DNA of 64,000 bases from Asticcacaulis sp. EMRT-3 (GTDB taxonomy: Bacteria; Pseudomonadota; Alphaproteobacteria; Caulobacterales; Caulobacteraceae): contig NZ_JASERT010000002.1 in NCBI RefSeq assembly GCF_030027245.1, forward strand, positions 62,001-126,000, written 5' to 3'. A model generated the notes under the pieces. The model saw only the letters and a list, made by a program, of their open reading frames with translations, ran no database searches and was not told the origin of the DNA. Within the stretch, counting starts at the first letter, position 1; each line of letters starts with the position of its first letter. Position numbers and translations under genes: made by a program. Below, one piece after another: positions 1 through 8,634 of this stretch.

Positions 1-840
1 CTGTGTCGCTTCGCCGGTCACCATCTGCACCGGGTTTTGCGGATTGGTGAATGCGACCAGACCCTTTTCGCGCACCGGATTGAAGGTGACGATCTTCGCG
101 CCGCGCTTCTTGGCCTCCTGCAACGGATGCAGGAAGCGCGGGCTGTTCTGGCCGGTATTCTGGCCGAAAAAGAAGAAGGCCTCGGTCATGGCCAGATCGT
201 CCCAGTTGACCGTGCCGACCGGCGAGCCGATGACCTTTTTCAGGCCCACAGACGTGGTTTCGTGGCACATATTTGAGCTTTGCGGCAGGTTATTGGTGCC
301 ATAGAGCCGCGCCAGCAGGGCATAGAGATAAGACGGCTCCAGCGCGGCGTGGCCTGAGGCATAGAAGACGACTTTCTTTGGATCGAGCCGGTTCAGGGTC
401 GCGCCGATTTCAGCAAAGGCCGCGTCCCAGCTTACCGCCTCATAGCGGTCGGTTTCGCCATTATAGCGTAAGGGCTGGGTCAGGCGGCCGGTCATTTCCA
501 GATCGTGATCCTTCCAGTCGCGCAATTGCGTGACCGTGTGATCGTTCCAGAAGTCCGGGCCGCAGCGCTCGCTGGTCACTTCCCATAGGGTCGCTTTCGC
601 GCCGTTTTCACAAAATTCGAAGACATTCGGCTTGGCGGGCTTGGCCCAGGCGCACGAACTGCACATGAAGCCTTTCGGCTTGTTCTGTGTCGCCAGCAGC
701 TTCAGCGTGTCGGGATTGCTCCATGCCTTGCCATAGAGGCTGAGCATACCGCGCACCGAACCCCAGCCACCCGCCGGGCCATCATAATGGACGGAATGGT
801 CTTCATCGGGATCGTGCGGCGTGTCGGTCACGTTGTCCAT
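1..840 (-). CDS. FdhF/YdeP-family molybdopterin oxidoreductase, 5' part (gene runs off the left edge)
   Basis: The reverse strand is open from an ATG at 840 to base 1, giving the first 280 residues. A strong Shine-Dalgarno GGAGG lies five bases before the ATG. The N-terminal half has the cysteine pattern CSSCAW then EFCENGAKA that is typical of the FdhF/YdeP (CbbBc-like) branch of the molybdopterin formate-dehydrogenase superfamily. It continues into the molybdopterin-binding region (FFFFGQNTGQNSPR, then KKRGAKIVTFNP). Family members are about 750 residues long, so roughly two thirds is missing. Their substrate is usually unknown; formate dehydrogenase activity is not assured. The aromatic hydroxylase gene lies upstream in the same direction, with about 105 bases between them. 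Confidence 0.85.
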   Translation of the reverse strand, partial: MDNVTDTPHDPDEDHSVHYDGPAGGWGSVRGMLSLYGKAWSNPDTLKLLATQNKPKGFMCSSCAWAKPAKPNVFEFCENGAKATLWEVTSERCGPDFWNDHTVTQLRDWKDHDLEMTGRLTQPLRYNGETDRYEAVSWDAAFAEIGATLNRLDPKKVVFYASGHAALEPSYLYALLARLYGTNNLPQSSNMCHETTSVGLKKVIGSPVGTVNWDDLAMTEAFFFFGQNTGQNSPRFLHPLQEAKKRGAKIVTFNPVREKGLVAFTNPQNPVQMVTGEATQ

Positions 841-945
841 GTAAACCTCCGGCGGCGGGTAAAGGGGATGATAATGGCGTAAAACCGGGGGTGTAAAAAT
901 GAAATGCGAAAACCGGTTGATAGGGTGATGTAGAACCGCACCGCT

Positions 946-2508
946 CTAAAAAAGCTGCTTTGATGAAGAATGGGTTCGCCATAACCGCGACGACGCCAGT
1001 TGGCGCATATACACGCTGACAGCCGCTGCATCCGGCGTGTCTTGCGCCAGGCCGACATAGCCGTCCGGGCGGATAAGATAGGCGGCGTCGCGCGCCAGAC
1101 CTTGCGCTTGCGCCGCCGCGTTCCAGCTAAATCGATGAACATCGAGGCCGAGAGCGCGGCAGGCTTCCGTGAAGGCCGCATCAGCCGCACCATAGACATG
1201 CACCTGCCAGTCAAGGGCGCCAAGCGGCGCAAAATTATCCTGATCCGCCAGCCAGGGCAGGCGGTCGCCGCCACGGATGCGGCCGGCCCTGCCTGCACTG
1301 AGCGGGCTGTCGGCATAGTGCAGACCGATCTGCGACAGCAGGCGAAAGGCGGCGTGGCGACCGGCGCTGAAGCGCGTCAACAGGTTGGTGAACAGAGGCG
1401 CCGCACCTCGCCGCACCAACTGGCCGCCCAGACCCTGGGCGATCATCGGTGTAAAGACGCGGTCGGTCGTGGCCACGAGCTTGCGGGCAAAACCGATGCG
1501 TTCCGCCTCGTAGGATTCGAGCAGGGCATCGCCTGCGCGGCCCCGCGTCACCATAGCCAGTTTCCAGCCCAGATTGATCGCGTCGCCGATACCGGTATTC
1601 ATGCCCTGACCCGCCACCGGCGAATGAACATGCGCCGCATCGCCCAGCAGAAAGGCGCGTCCGGCCCGAAAATGCCGCGCCACGCGATGATGCACGCGGT
1701 AGATCGAAAACCAGTTCAGCTCTTCAACCGTGACACCGAGAAGCGGTTCGATGTGGGGCCGGATGTCCTGCCAGCCGGGCGCGTCACGACCGGCGAGATC
1801 GGGCGGCACCAGACCGATCAGGCGCTGCATCCCCGATGAACGCACGGGCAGCAGCAGAGCCAGCATGTTTTCGCCAAGGCTCATGAACATATCGCGGCGA
1901 AAGCCGCCCTTGACGTGCACATCGGCGACGAAAAAGCGCTGATCATAGGTGCCGCCGGGGAAATCCATGTTCAGCGACCGGCGCACGGCGCTATGGGCAC
2001 CATCGCAGCCGCACAGATAGGCGGCCCGCGTCTCTTCGGTCGCACCGTTGCGGCTGAGCGTAACGCTGACGCCTGCGTCATCCTGCGTAAAGCCTGTCAC
2101 CTCGGTATTCCACTCGATCACCCCGCCCAGCTCTTGCAGGCGCGCCACCAGCAGGCGTTCATGGTCGTCCTGCGGATAGGCCAGCACAAAGGGGTAGGGG
2201 CTGAGTTCGCCCCCCATATCGCCCAGGGCCAGCGACAGAACCTCATGGTTTCGGGGCGCGTGACCCGCCTTGCCGGTGCTTTCGCGCACATGTACGTGTT
2301 CGATCCGCACACCGGCATCGACGACGGACTGGGCGAAGCCGAGCTGTCGGTAGAATTCGAGGGTGCGGGCCTGAACCACCATCGCGCGCGACTGGGTGCC
2401 CGGCCCCGGAGCCCGGTCAACAAGACGAAAGGCGATGCCCTGCCGCGCCAGACTACAGGCCAGAACCAGCCCGGTCGGGCCGGCGCCTGCGATGATGATG
2501 TCGGCCAT
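946..2508 (-). CDS. FAD-dependent aromatic hydroxylase (PheA/TfdB family)
   Basis: A predicted flavoprotein monooxygenase of about 520 residues, the usual family length. The N-terminus carries the Rossmann dinucleotide motif IAGAGPTGLVLACSLA, and about residue 290 has the second FAD motif GDAAHVHSPVAGQGMNTGI. The middle and C-terminal thioredoxin-like part (ALDWQVHVYG... YLIRPDGYVGLA) is typical of phenol and rifampicin type hydroxylases. These enzymes use NAD(P)H and O2 to hydroxylate aromatic rings in the cytoplasm. The ATG at 2508 is preferred over an upstream GTG at 2514 because GAGG sits five bases before it. The substrate cannot be read from the sequence. No other aromatic-degradation gene is nearby. 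Confidence 0.85.
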   Translation of the reverse strand: MADIIIAGAGPTGLVLACSLARQGIAFRLVDRAPGPGTQSRAMVVQARTLEFYRQLGFAQSVVDAGVRIEHVHVRESTGKAGHAPRNHEVLSLALGDMGGELSPYPFVLAYPQDDHERLLVARLQELGGVIEWNTEVTGFTQDDAGVSVTLSRNGATEETRAAYLCGCDGAHSAVRRSLNMDFPGGTYDQRFFVADVHVKGGFRRDMFMSLGENMLALLLPVRSSGMQRLIGLVPPDLAGRDAPGWQDIRPHIEPLLGVTVEELNWFSIYRVHHRVARHFRAGRAFLLGDAAHVHSPVAGQGMNTGIGDAINLGWKLAMVTRGRAGDALLESYEAERIGFARKLVATTDRVFTPMIAQGLGGQLVRRGAAPLFTNLLTRFSAGRHAAFRLLSQIGLHYADSPLSAGRAGRIRGGDRLPWLADQDNFAPLGALDWQVHVYGAADAAFTEACRALGLDVHRFSWNAAAQAQGLARDAAYLIRPDGYVGLAQDTPDAAAVSVYMRQLASSRLWRTHSSSKQLF

Positions 2509-2604
2509 GCCCACCTCGCTCGCTCAAAGCCACGTCATGATCGGGCCATCATGGCCGCGATTATGCGTTTCGTCCAGTGTCTGCGGCGAGGCTGTCTGCG
2601 GGCC

Positions 2605-4485
2605 TCAGGCGAGACTGGCGGTCGCCTCGGCCACATCCTCGTCATTGCCGGGCGCGACAATGTGCGGCATGAGCGTCCAGTGTTCGAGATGCTTGTAGAT
2701 GATCACCTTTTTGGCCAGAAGCGCAGCGTGTTTTGCACAAAACTGTTCCAGCTTCGGGCGGGCGCAGATCAGCTCGACATACATGGTCAGTTCCGGGTTC
2801 GACACTTCCGCGCCGTCCTGATGGACGGCCCCATGATTGGAATAGCCAAAATGCGTGTGATGGGCGGTGGCGTTCATGATGCCGTCAGCCCTGGCGGCGT
2901 GGATCAGCTCACGATAGAGCGGCCTGGCATTCCAGAACGATTTTGTAGCTTCAGGCGAACGGTCATTGGGTTTCAGATAGATGCGGACCATGCCGATGTC
3001 GCGGCTGGTGACGGGATGCGGATGGGACATGAACGCGGACTCTTTCTTTGACTTCAGGTTGTTGTAAGGCGAGATTTTTTCGCCGATGGCGGAGCTGATG
3101 ACGGCCAGAACCGAGGCCGGACGCAAGATACGCGCATCGCGCAGCGTCGTGTCCGGCGACAGCAGGCCGCCTTGCGTCTTGGGCACGCCGATGCGCTGCG
3201 ACAGATAGATGCCGGAATGGCCGCTGCACAGATAGGCGACGCAGCAGGCGACGGCGATATAGACGCCGTGGGTCGAGCCGAACAGTTCGATACCCATCAG
3301 GGTGCAGGCCAAAGGCGTATTGGCGGCACCGGCAAAAACCGCCACGAAGCCCAACCCCGCCAGCAGATCGACCGGCACGCCGAGAATGGGGGCCAGTGCA
3401 TTGCCGAGCGCCGCGCCGATGAAGAACAAAGGCGTGACCTCGCCGCCCTTAAAGCCGGCGCTCAGGGTGACGACGGTGAACAGGAGCTTCAGCGCCCAGG
3501 CCCAGGGATGGATGTCGGGCCCGAACAGGGTGACGATCGAAACACCGTGCGGATCGGGTGAGGTGACGCCGAGGCCGAGATAGTCGCGCGTGCCGAAGAT
3601 CCACACCAGGGCGATCACCGCCACGCCGCCGATCAGCGGGCGCAGCGGCGCAAAGCCGACATGCTTTTTCAGAAAGCCGCCCAGAGTGTGAATCGCCTCG
3701 GCAAAGACGCGGCTGATCAGGCCGAAGGCAACAGCGGCCACCGCTACCTTGGCCAGCATGACCGGATCGAATTCGACATGATTGAGGCCTGCCAGATAGG
3801 CAATATTATACTGGACATGGTGGATGCCCCAGGTGCGGCAGGTGTAATCGGCCACCAGCGAGGCGGCGAGGCAGGGCACCAGGGCTGCATATTGCACGCG
3901 GCCCACGGTCAGCACCTCCAGCGCAAACACGGCTCCGGCCAAAGGTGTGCCGAACACCGCGCCGAAACCGGCGGCAATCCCGGCCATCAGGATGATGCGC
4001 ACATCGTCGGGATCGAGTTTGAACAGCTTGCCAACACCGCTGGCCAGACTGCCGCCCATCTGAACGGCAGTGCCTTCGCGCCCGGCCGAGCCGCCGAACA
4101 GGTGGGTCAGGACGGTGGCGACCAGCACGAACGGGGCCATGCGCAAAGGCACGCCGCCGCCCGGTTCGTGAATCTGCTCGACGATCAGATTATTGCCACC
4201 TTCGGCGGGCTTGCCTTTCCACAGATAGACAAGGCCGATCAGGAAACCGCCGACAGGCAGCAGGTACAGGAGCCACGGATGGGCGTAGCGCAGGTCGGTG
4301 GCCCGGTCGAGCGACCACAGGAACAGGGCGCAGGCCGTGCCGACCACGACTGCCATCGGCACAAGCAGCAAGGTCCAGCGTATCAGGCTGACGAGAAAGC
4401 CCAGACGTGAAGAATAAAGACGGGAAGGGGGAATAAGGGACGAAAAAGCCGACCGGTTTTCGGAATCAGACGTTTGAACAGACAC
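2605..4485 (-). CDS. CLC-F fluoride/proton antiporter fused to a C-terminal DUF190 domain
   Basis: A 626-residue inner-membrane protein in two parts. Residues about 30-435 are a CLC channel/transporter with fluoride-type signatures: GNNLI at 97-101 in place of the chloride GSGIP motif, GREGT at 135-139, and [14 protein letters not shown] near 344-357. CLC-F proteins export fluoride in exchange for protons. After a linker, residues about 480-605 form a DUF190 domain ([11 protein letters not shown]... [15 protein letters not shown]). This domain is otherwise a small stand-alone protein often found beside crcB. The start is GTG at 4485 with an AAGG Shine-Dalgarno seven bases upstream. A candidate fluoride riboswitch precedes it, and a crcB-DUF190 operon is divergent to it. 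The fusion makes it about 200 residues longer than the transporter domain alone. Confidence 0.88.
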   Translation of the reverse strand: MSVQTSDSENRSAFSSLIPPSRLYSSRLGFLVSLIRWTLLLVPMAVVVGTACALFLWSLDRATDLRYAHPWLLYLLPVGGFLIGLVYLWKGKPAEGGNNLIVEQIHEPGGGVPLRMAPFVLVATVLTHLFGGSAGREGTAVQMGGSLASGVGKLFKLDPDDVRIILMAGIAAGFGAVFGTPLAGAVFALEVLTVGRVQYAALVPCLAASLVADYTCRTWGIHHVQYNIAYLAGLNHVEFDPVMLAKVAVAAVAFGLISRVFAEAIHTLGGFLKKHVGFAPLRPLIGGVAVIALVWIFGTRDYLGLGVTSPDPHGVSIVTLFGPDIHPWAWALKLLFTVVTLSAGFKGGEVTPLFFIGAALGNALAPILGVPVDLLAGLGFVAVFAGAANTPLACTLMGIELFGSTHGVYIAVACCVAYLCSGHSGIYLSQRIGVPKTQGGLLSPDTTLRDARILRPASVLAVISSAIGEKISPYNNLKSKKESAFMSHPHPVTSRDIGMVRIYLKPNDRSPEATKSFWNARPLYRELIHAARADGIMNATAHHTHFGYSNHGAVHQDGAEVSNPELTMYVELICARPKLEQFCAKHAALLAKKVIIYKHLEHWTLMPHIVAPGNDEDVAEATASLA

Positions 4486-4502
4486 AATCCTACCTTTTGC
4501 AA

Positions 4503-4596
4503 AAACGCAACAAAGCAGGAATCATCAGCTCATCTCAAGAGCGGTTCGGTTCGGGCCGGGGCCCGTCCAGGCAGAAATCCATTGCCCTTCGCAGAC
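4503..4596 (-). promoter_or_regulatory. Candidate variant fluoride (crcB-motif) riboswitch upstream of the CLC-F gene
   Basis: Read on the minus strand, 4587-4570 forms a hairpin GGCA-AUGGAUU-UCUGCC, matching the GGnGAUGGnGUUCnCC element of the crcB motif. At 4550-4515 the sequence AACCGCUC...GAGCUGAUGAUUCCUG matches the conserved 3' part (compare the clear copy at 5038-5063). Between them is an extra GC hairpin at 4565-4552 that the plus-strand copy lacks. One base of the loop-3' end pseudoknot is mismatched (GGAU against AUUCC). Downstream, CCU and CUUU of the aptamer end can pair with AAAG/AGG around the ribosome binding site of the CLC-F gene. That suggests translational rather than terminator control. 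Weaker than the other copy. Confidence 0.55.
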
Positions 4597-4806
4597 GCAA
4601 TAAAGACGTTTTTTTATTTCGTCAACCGCGCAAAGTCCACGTAAAACGACGAATTATTGCGGTGCGACAAAAATGTCATTCTGACAAAGCGGTTCGCGGC
4701 CTCTTGGGCATAATACCAAGATGGGCCGACCGGAACCCTTTGAGGGACAATGGGCAGGACAGAGACGATTAAGACGGTTGAAAGACACCGCATCCCAAAC
4801 GGGGGT

Positions 4807-4922
4807 TAGAGCGGTTTGCATTCTGATTGAATCGGTCAAAGGAATGCAACCCGCTCTACATTTTACGTTTTTCCGCATCTCGCATTCAATTTGTAAGTCA
4901 AATTAAACGCTCGTTGCTCTAG
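4807..4922. repeat. 116-bp MITE-like interspersed repeat, copy 1
   Basis: Nearly identical to 29714-29830 (inverted) and 30012-30128 (same orientation). One end begins TAGAGCGG and the other ends GCTCTAG, so the element has short terminal inverted repeats. Its first half folds into a strong hairpin (AGAGCGG..TGCATTC with GAATGCA..CCGCTCT). It has no coding capacity and sits between the two fluoride-responsive units. Confidence 0.85.
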
Positions 4923-5014
4923 GGGCGCACATCCGCATGAATTTCTTATTTTTCCGGGCCGAATTTCCGTAAATCCCTGTTGACGGAAATTTCAGCGGTG
5001 CTAACCTCATCCTT

Positions 5015-5064
5015 ACAGGGAATGGAGTTTCCCTTTAACCGCCCGACCGGCTGATGACTCCTGT
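5015..5064 (+). promoter_or_regulatory. Fluoride riboswitch (crcB motif)
   Basis: The RNA follows the crcB-motif layout closely. P1 is ACAGG (5015-5019) with CCUGU (5060-5064). P2 is GGGAA (5018-5022) with UUCCC (5029-5033), enclosing the loop UGGAG. AACC then precedes P3, GCC (5041-5043) with GGC (5049-5051). The invariant CUGAUGACUCCU closes the motif. GGAG of the loop can form the pseudoknot with CUCC at 5058-5061. An intrinsic terminator overlaps the 3' end, and crcB lies in the operon below. Fluoride binding should favour the aptamer fold and permit read-through. Confidence 0.92.
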
Positions 5065-5096
5065 ATGCGCAAACCGCGCTACGGGAGTATTTTTTT
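5058..5096 (+). terminator. Intrinsic terminator of the fluoride riboswitch
   Basis: CTCC-T-GTA-(T)-GCGC (5058-5070) pairs with GCGC-TAC-G-GGAG (5076-5087), followed by a run of T at 5090-5096. The CTCC of the stem is also the pseudoknot and P1 strand of the aptamer. The two structures are therefore mutually exclusive, as expected for a transcriptional ON switch. Confidence 0.88.
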
Positions 5097-5152
5097 ATCT
5101 CCCTGGCGCCTGAGCCGGTCACCAGACCGCAAGATCAAGGGAGGGCTCTCTG

Positions 5153-5356
5153 ATGGGCCAGGTCGAAGTCATCACGCAGAACGCCATTGGCGAGGCGCAA
5201 GGGTCGTGGCGCAAAATACCCGATTTTCCGCATCTGAAGCCCGCGTACACGTCGCTGCTCAAGGCCCTCAGCCACGCGCGCTACGGCGGCCTGAAGCTGA
5301 TCCTGCCGGACGTCGAACTGCGCATTGCCGGTTTCGATGCCGACAATGACCTTTGA
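5153..5356 (+). CDS. Unknown 67-aa protein, first gene of the riboswitch-controlled fluoride operon
   Basis: The ATG at 5153 follows a good Shine-Dalgarno (GGGAGG about eight bases upstream), and the gene is the first after the riboswitch terminator, 72 bases before crcB. The product is short and soluble with no signal peptide or membrane segment. The C-terminal part (ALSHARYGGLKLILPD..LRIAG) faintly recalls the small N-terminal domain of cyclopropane-fatty-acid-synthase-type methyltransferases (RLRxGRLTxxLPDG). That is a by-eye resemblance only. No function can be assigned. Its position implies induction by fluoride together with crcB. Confidence 0.75.
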   Translation: MGQVEVITQNAIGEAQGSWRKIPDFPHLKPAYTSLLKALSHARYGGLKLILPDVELRIAGFDADNDL

Positions 5357-5428
5357 GTCGTTCGCATCCGGGCCGCGAGAGGTCACGGCCCGGATGTTCT
5401 TTCTCATACCATCAGGAGACACATGTGA

Positions 5429-5833
5429 ATGCTGGCTTATCTTTGGGTTGCCCTGGGCGGCGCGGCAGGCGCCATGCTGAGATATTGGCTGTCGGGGGTG
5501 GCGGCTACCGCGTGGGGCGAAACCTTCCCGTGGGGGACGCTGATCATCAACGTCACCGGCTCGATCTTCATCAGCTTCTTCGCCACCCTGACCGGGCCCG
5601 ACGGGCGCGCCATCGTGTCGTCCGATGTGCGCACCTTCGTCATGATCGGCGTATGCGGCGGCTATACCACCTTTTCGTCCTTCAGTCTGCAAACCCTGAA
5701 TCTGGCACGCAACGGCGAATTCGCGGCGGCGGGTCTGAACAGCCTCCTGTCCTTCGCCCTGTGCCTGATCGGTGCCTGGCTCGGTTATCTGGCGGCGGCC
5801 TTCATCAATCAAATAGAAAGCGTCAGATTATGA
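5429..5833 (+). CDS. crcB: CrcB/Fluc fluoride ion channel
   Basis: A 134-residue four-helix membrane protein, the normal Fluc length. Family motifs are present: GGxxGAxxRY at 10-19, GTLIINVTGS at 36-45 with the conserved Asn41, and GVCGGYTTFSSF at 74-85 with the phenylalanines that line the fluoride pore. Fluc proteins form antiparallel dimers in the inner membrane and let F- leave the cell down its gradient. The gene is second in a riboswitch-controlled operon, and its stop overlaps the start of the DUF190 gene (ATGA at 5830-5833). AGGAG lies ten bases before the ATG. An ATGTGA start-stop lies between the two. Confidence 0.95.
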   Translation: MLAYLWVALGGAAGAMLRYWLSGVAATAWGETFPWGTLIINVTGSIFISFFATLTGPDGRAIVSSDVRTFVMIGVCGGYTTFSSFSLQTLNLARNGEFAAAGLNSLLSFALCLIGAWLGYLAAAFINQIESVRL

Positions 5834-6186
5834 GCGACACATCTTCATCCGGCCTGTCCGGCCCCGCTTCACGGATGCGCGTTTTTATCGGCGAACGCGA
5901 CAGTATCGAGGGCAAGCCCGTCTTCGAGTGGATTGTGCTCCAGGCGCGCGACCACGGCATTGCCGGGGCCACGGTGCTGCGCAGTCCGATGGGCTACGGC
6001 CATTCCAGCCATGTCCATAACGCCACCATCCTGCGCCTGTCCACCGATCTGCCGATGGTGGTGGAACTGATTGATGTGGAAGACCGTATCCTCGCCTTCG
6101 CCGAGGTGCTGAAAAGCACGCTCAAAAGCGGCCTGATCACGCTGGAAAGCATCACCGTTATTCCCCTGGGCCATACGGGGACATGA
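5830..6186 (+). CDS. DUF190 protein linked to fluoride export
   Basis: A 118-residue cytoplasmic protein of the DUF190 family (RMRVFIGERD... GIAGATVLRSPMGYG... MVVELIDVEDRI). The fold is thought to be ferredoxin-like. It starts inside the crcB stop codon, so the two are probably translationally coupled, and both should respond to the fluoride riboswitch. A second DUF190 domain is fused to the CLC-F transporter in the divergent gene. Two independent links in one locus argue for a role in fluoride handling, for example as a sensor or channel regulator. That role is inferred, not known. A tandem 14-bp duplication (GGGGACATGAATTT twice, 6177-6204) spans the stop codon. Confidence 0.88.
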   Translation: MSDTSSSGLSGPASRMRVFIGERDSIEGKPVFEWIVLQARDHGIAGATVLRSPMGYGHSSHVHNATILRLSTDLPMVVELIDVEDRILAFAEVLKSTLKSGLITLESITVIPLGHTGT

Positions 6187-6343
6187 ATTTGGGGACATGA
6201 ATTTTATGAGTCCGCCACGAAGGCAAGTTTCGCGCGGTTTTCCCACGGTCAGAACCTGGGTCGAACTGGATGGCGGGATCGGCACATGCACCACAAAAAG
6301 ACCTGACACTTGTCCGGCATTTCACCCGCTTGGGCCGGTGGCG

Positions 6344-6763
6344 TCAGACACGATTGCCATCCGCGTCGATCATCAGGCTGCCATCTTCCTTGGCGAAGGG
6401 CCCCTGCGGCCATGTATCGAGCAGGTCGAGCACGACCTCGCTGGGACGGCACAGCCTGACACCCTTGTCCGTCACGACGAAGGGGCGGTTGACGAGGATC
6501 GGCGTTTCCAGCATGGCTGTGAAAATGGCCTCATCGCTGACGCCGTCTGCCAGCAGGCCCATGTCCTTGGCGGGTGATTTGGTTTCGCGCAACGCCTGGC
6601 GCGGCGTCAGGCCGGCAGCGTCCAGCAGGTTTTGCAAGACTTCGCGCGTCCAGCCGGTTTGCAGATAGTCGATGATCTGCGGTTGGTAACCCGCCGCTTC
6701 GATGACGGCCAGGACATTGCGCGACGTGCCGCAATCGGGATTGTGATAGATGATCGGGGTCAT
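6344..6763 (-). CDS. arsC: Arsenate reductase, glutaredoxin type
   Basis: A 139-residue ArsC of the glutaredoxin/glutathione-dependent class, reducing arsenate to arsenite in the cytoplasm. The active-site segment [10 protein letters not shown] lies at the N-terminus with the catalytic cysteine at residue 11. Conserved arginines follow in the ETKSPAK and LVNRPFVV segments. It is the last gene of the ars operon and its ATG overlaps the acr3 stop (ATGA). This is a second arsenate reductase beside the phosphatase-type enzyme in the same operon. Confidence 0.95.
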   Translation of the reverse strand: MTPIIYHNPDCGTSRNVLAVIEAAGYQPQIIDYLQTGWTREVLQNLLDAAGLTPRQALRETKSPAKDMGLLADGVSDEAIFTAMLETPILVNRPFVVTDKGVRLCRPSEVVLDLLDTWPQGPFAKEDGSLMIDADGNRV

Positions 6764-7782
6764 GACGAAGCCTTTTTGGGCGGGAGTTCATAGGTTTTTC
6801 GATTGGCGACGCCGACCAGCCACAGCATGACCGGCACCTCGACCAGCACGCCGACCACGGTGGCCAGCGCCGCGCCGGAATGCAGGCCGAACAGGCTGAT
6901 AGCGACGGCGACAGCCAGTTCGAAGAAGTTGGACGCGCCAATCAGCGCCGCCGGAGCGCAGACATTGTGCGGCACGCAGGCGCGGCGCATCCCGGCGAAG
7001 GTCAGGAAGAACATCAGCAGGCTCTGCACCAGGATCGGCACGGCGATCATGGCGATGACCAGGGGCTTGGCGATCAGCACCGGTGCCTGAAAGCCGAACA
7101 ACAGCACGACCGTGGCCAGCAGGCCGATGATCGACCACGGCTTCAGATGGTCGAGCAGCGCCGTCAGCGCCCCGCCTGACAGGGCCTTGCGCGTGGCGTA
7201 ACCGGCGATGATCGGCATGACGACATAGAGCAATACCGACAGGATCAGGGTCTGCCACGGCACGGTGACGTGGGTGACGCCGAGCAGCAGGGCCACGATC
7301 GGCGCATAGGCCGCGATCATCACCAGATCGTTCAGCGACACCTGCACCAGCGTATAGTTGGCGTCGCCCTTCACCAGCCGCGACCAGACGAACACCATCG
7401 CCGTGCAGGGGGCCGCGCCCAGCAGGATCAGACCGGCCACATACTGGCGGGCGTCAGCGGCGGGAATGAAGGGCGAAAAGACATAGTTCAGGAAGACCAC
7501 ACCCAGAGCCGCCATGCTGAACGGCTTGACGAGCCAGTTGATAAGCAGGGTGATGATCAGACCTTTGGGCCGCTGCGCCACATGGCCGAGCGTCGAAAAA
7601 TCGACACTGACCATCATCGGATAGATCATCACCCAGATCAGGGCGGCCACCACGAAATTGACATGGGCATATTCCAGTCCGGCAATGGTCTGAAACAGCG
7701 ACGGCAGGACATAGCCCAGCCCGACCCCGCCCAGAATGGCCAGCCCGACCCAGATCGTCAGATAGCGTTCAAAACGTCCCAT
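6760..7782 (-). CDS. acr3: ACR3-family arsenite efflux transporter
   Basis: A 340-residue membrane protein with about ten transmembrane segments that expels arsenite (and perhaps antimonite). Diagnostic features are the cysteine in [13 protein letters not shown] and the glutamate in [18 protein letters not shown], both needed for transport in ACR3 proteins. The ATG at 7782 (MGRFERYLT) is preferred because it follows the upstream stop by four bases. A longer reading would overlap that gene by 20 codons. It is the third gene of arsR-arsC-acr3-arsC. Confidence 0.94.
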   Translation of the reverse strand: MGRFERYLTIWVGLAILGGVGLGYVLPSLFQTIAGLEYAHVNFVVAALIWVMIYPMMVSVDFSTLGHVAQRPKGLIITLLINWLVKPFSMAALGVVFLNYVFSPFIPAADARQYVAGLILLGAAPCTAMVFVWSRLVKGDANYTLVQVSLNDLVMIAAYAPIVALLLGVTHVTVPWQTLILSVLLYVVMPIIAGYATRKALSGGALTALLDHLKPWSIIGLLATVVLLFGFQAPVLIAKPLVIAMIAVPILVQSLLMFFLTFAGMRRACVPHNVCAPAALIGASNFFELAVAVAISLFGLHSGAALATVVGVLVEVPVMLWLVGVANRKTYELPPKKASS

Positions 7783-7786
7783 GCGT

Positions 7787-8287
7787 TCAGTCTCCGATCC
7801 GGCCGATGTCTTTGAGGGTGGTCTGTAAGGACAACCGGTCAAGCCGCCCCAGCGGCAGGTTCATGAGGGCGTTGATGCGATTGGTCAAAACGCGGAAGGC
7901 ATCGGCGAAAGCAAACCGGATTTCCGCATCCGCGCCCGTGACCGCTGCGGGATCAGGCAATCCCCAGTGCGCGGTGACAGGCTGGCCCGGCCAGACCGGG
8001 CAGACTTCACCCGCCGCATTGTCGCAAACCGTGAAAATGAAATCGAGCTTCGGCGCATCGGGCAGCGTAAACTCATCCCAGCTTTTCGAGCGCAGGCCAT
8101 CGGTAGCGATGTTCAGATCGCGCAAAAAGGTCAGGGCGTGGGGATTGACGGTGCCCTTCGGAAAGGAGCCGGCGGAATAGCCGCGAAAGCGCCCCTGACC
8201 CTTATGATTCAGGATGGCTTCGGCCAGGATTGAACGCGCCGAATTGCCCGTGCATATGAAAAGCACATTGTAGATTTTGTCTTGCAT
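7787..8287 (-). CDS. arsC: Arsenate reductase, low-molecular-weight phosphatase (thioredoxin) type
   Basis: A 166-residue protein with the phosphatase P-loop CTGNSARS (CX5R) at residues 12-19 and two further cysteines in [14 protein letters not shown]. This is the triad used by thioredoxin-coupled arsenate reductases. The ATG at 8287 leaves 14 bases after the arsR stop. The longer open frame to 8341 would overlap arsR. The C-terminal 30 residues ([17 protein letters not shown]) match the usual ArsC-phosphatase tail. It is second in the ars operon. Confidence 0.93.
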   Translation of the reverse strand: MQDKIYNVLFICTGNSARSILAEAILNHKGQGRFRGYSAGSFPKGTVNPHALTFLRDLNIATDGLRSKSWDEFTLPDAPKLDFIFTVCDNAAGEVCPVWPGQPVTAHWGLPDPAAVTGADAEIRFAFADAFRVLTNRINALMNLPLGRLDRLSLQTTLKDIGRIGD

Positions 8288-8301
8288 GAGAATGTCCGTT
8301 T

Positions 8302-8634
8302 TTAGCAATCGCAGACCATCTGATCGAGGATCGGACGGCAAAGATCAGCACGGCCACCGCAGCAGTCCTGCATCAGGTACAGCACCAGTCCTTGCAGGGC
8401 GCTGTAATCGGCGGTGTAGCGGATGACGCGGCCATCGCGGCTCGACGTCACCAGCCCCGCCTGGGCGAGAATTTTGAGATTGACCGACATGGTGTTTTGC
8501 CGAACCGCCAGACGCTCGCCGATCTCACCGGCGGGCAGGCCGCCGGGGCCTGCCTGAACCAGCAGGCGCAGGGCGTCGAGCCGCGTTGTCTGGCTCAGGG
8601 CATCGAAGGCGGTCAGGGCTTTGTTCTTATCCAT
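8302..8634 (-). CDS. arsR: ArsR-type metalloid-responsive repressor
   Basis: A 110-residue winged-helix repressor heading the ars operon. The recognition region is LPAGEIGERLAVRQNTMSVNLKILAQAGLV (about residues 32-61). The C-terminus contains the cysteines DCCGG, DLC and VCDC, suitable for As(III) binding as in alphaproteobacterial ArsR proteins. As(III) binding should release the DNA. Its start codon lies inside an inverted repeat that is the probable operator. Confidence 0.93.
   Translation of the reverse strand: MDKNKALTAFDALSQTTRLDALRLLVQAGPGGLPAGEIGERLAVRQNTMSVNLKILAQAGLVTSSRDGRVIRYTADYSALQGLVLYLMQDCCGGRADLCRPILDQMVCDC

Noticed and set aside
1000..1839. 279-codon plus-strand open frame
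   Set aside because: It is antisense to the aromatic hydroxylase, whose motifs are clear; the product is Arg/His-rich with no recognisable domain.
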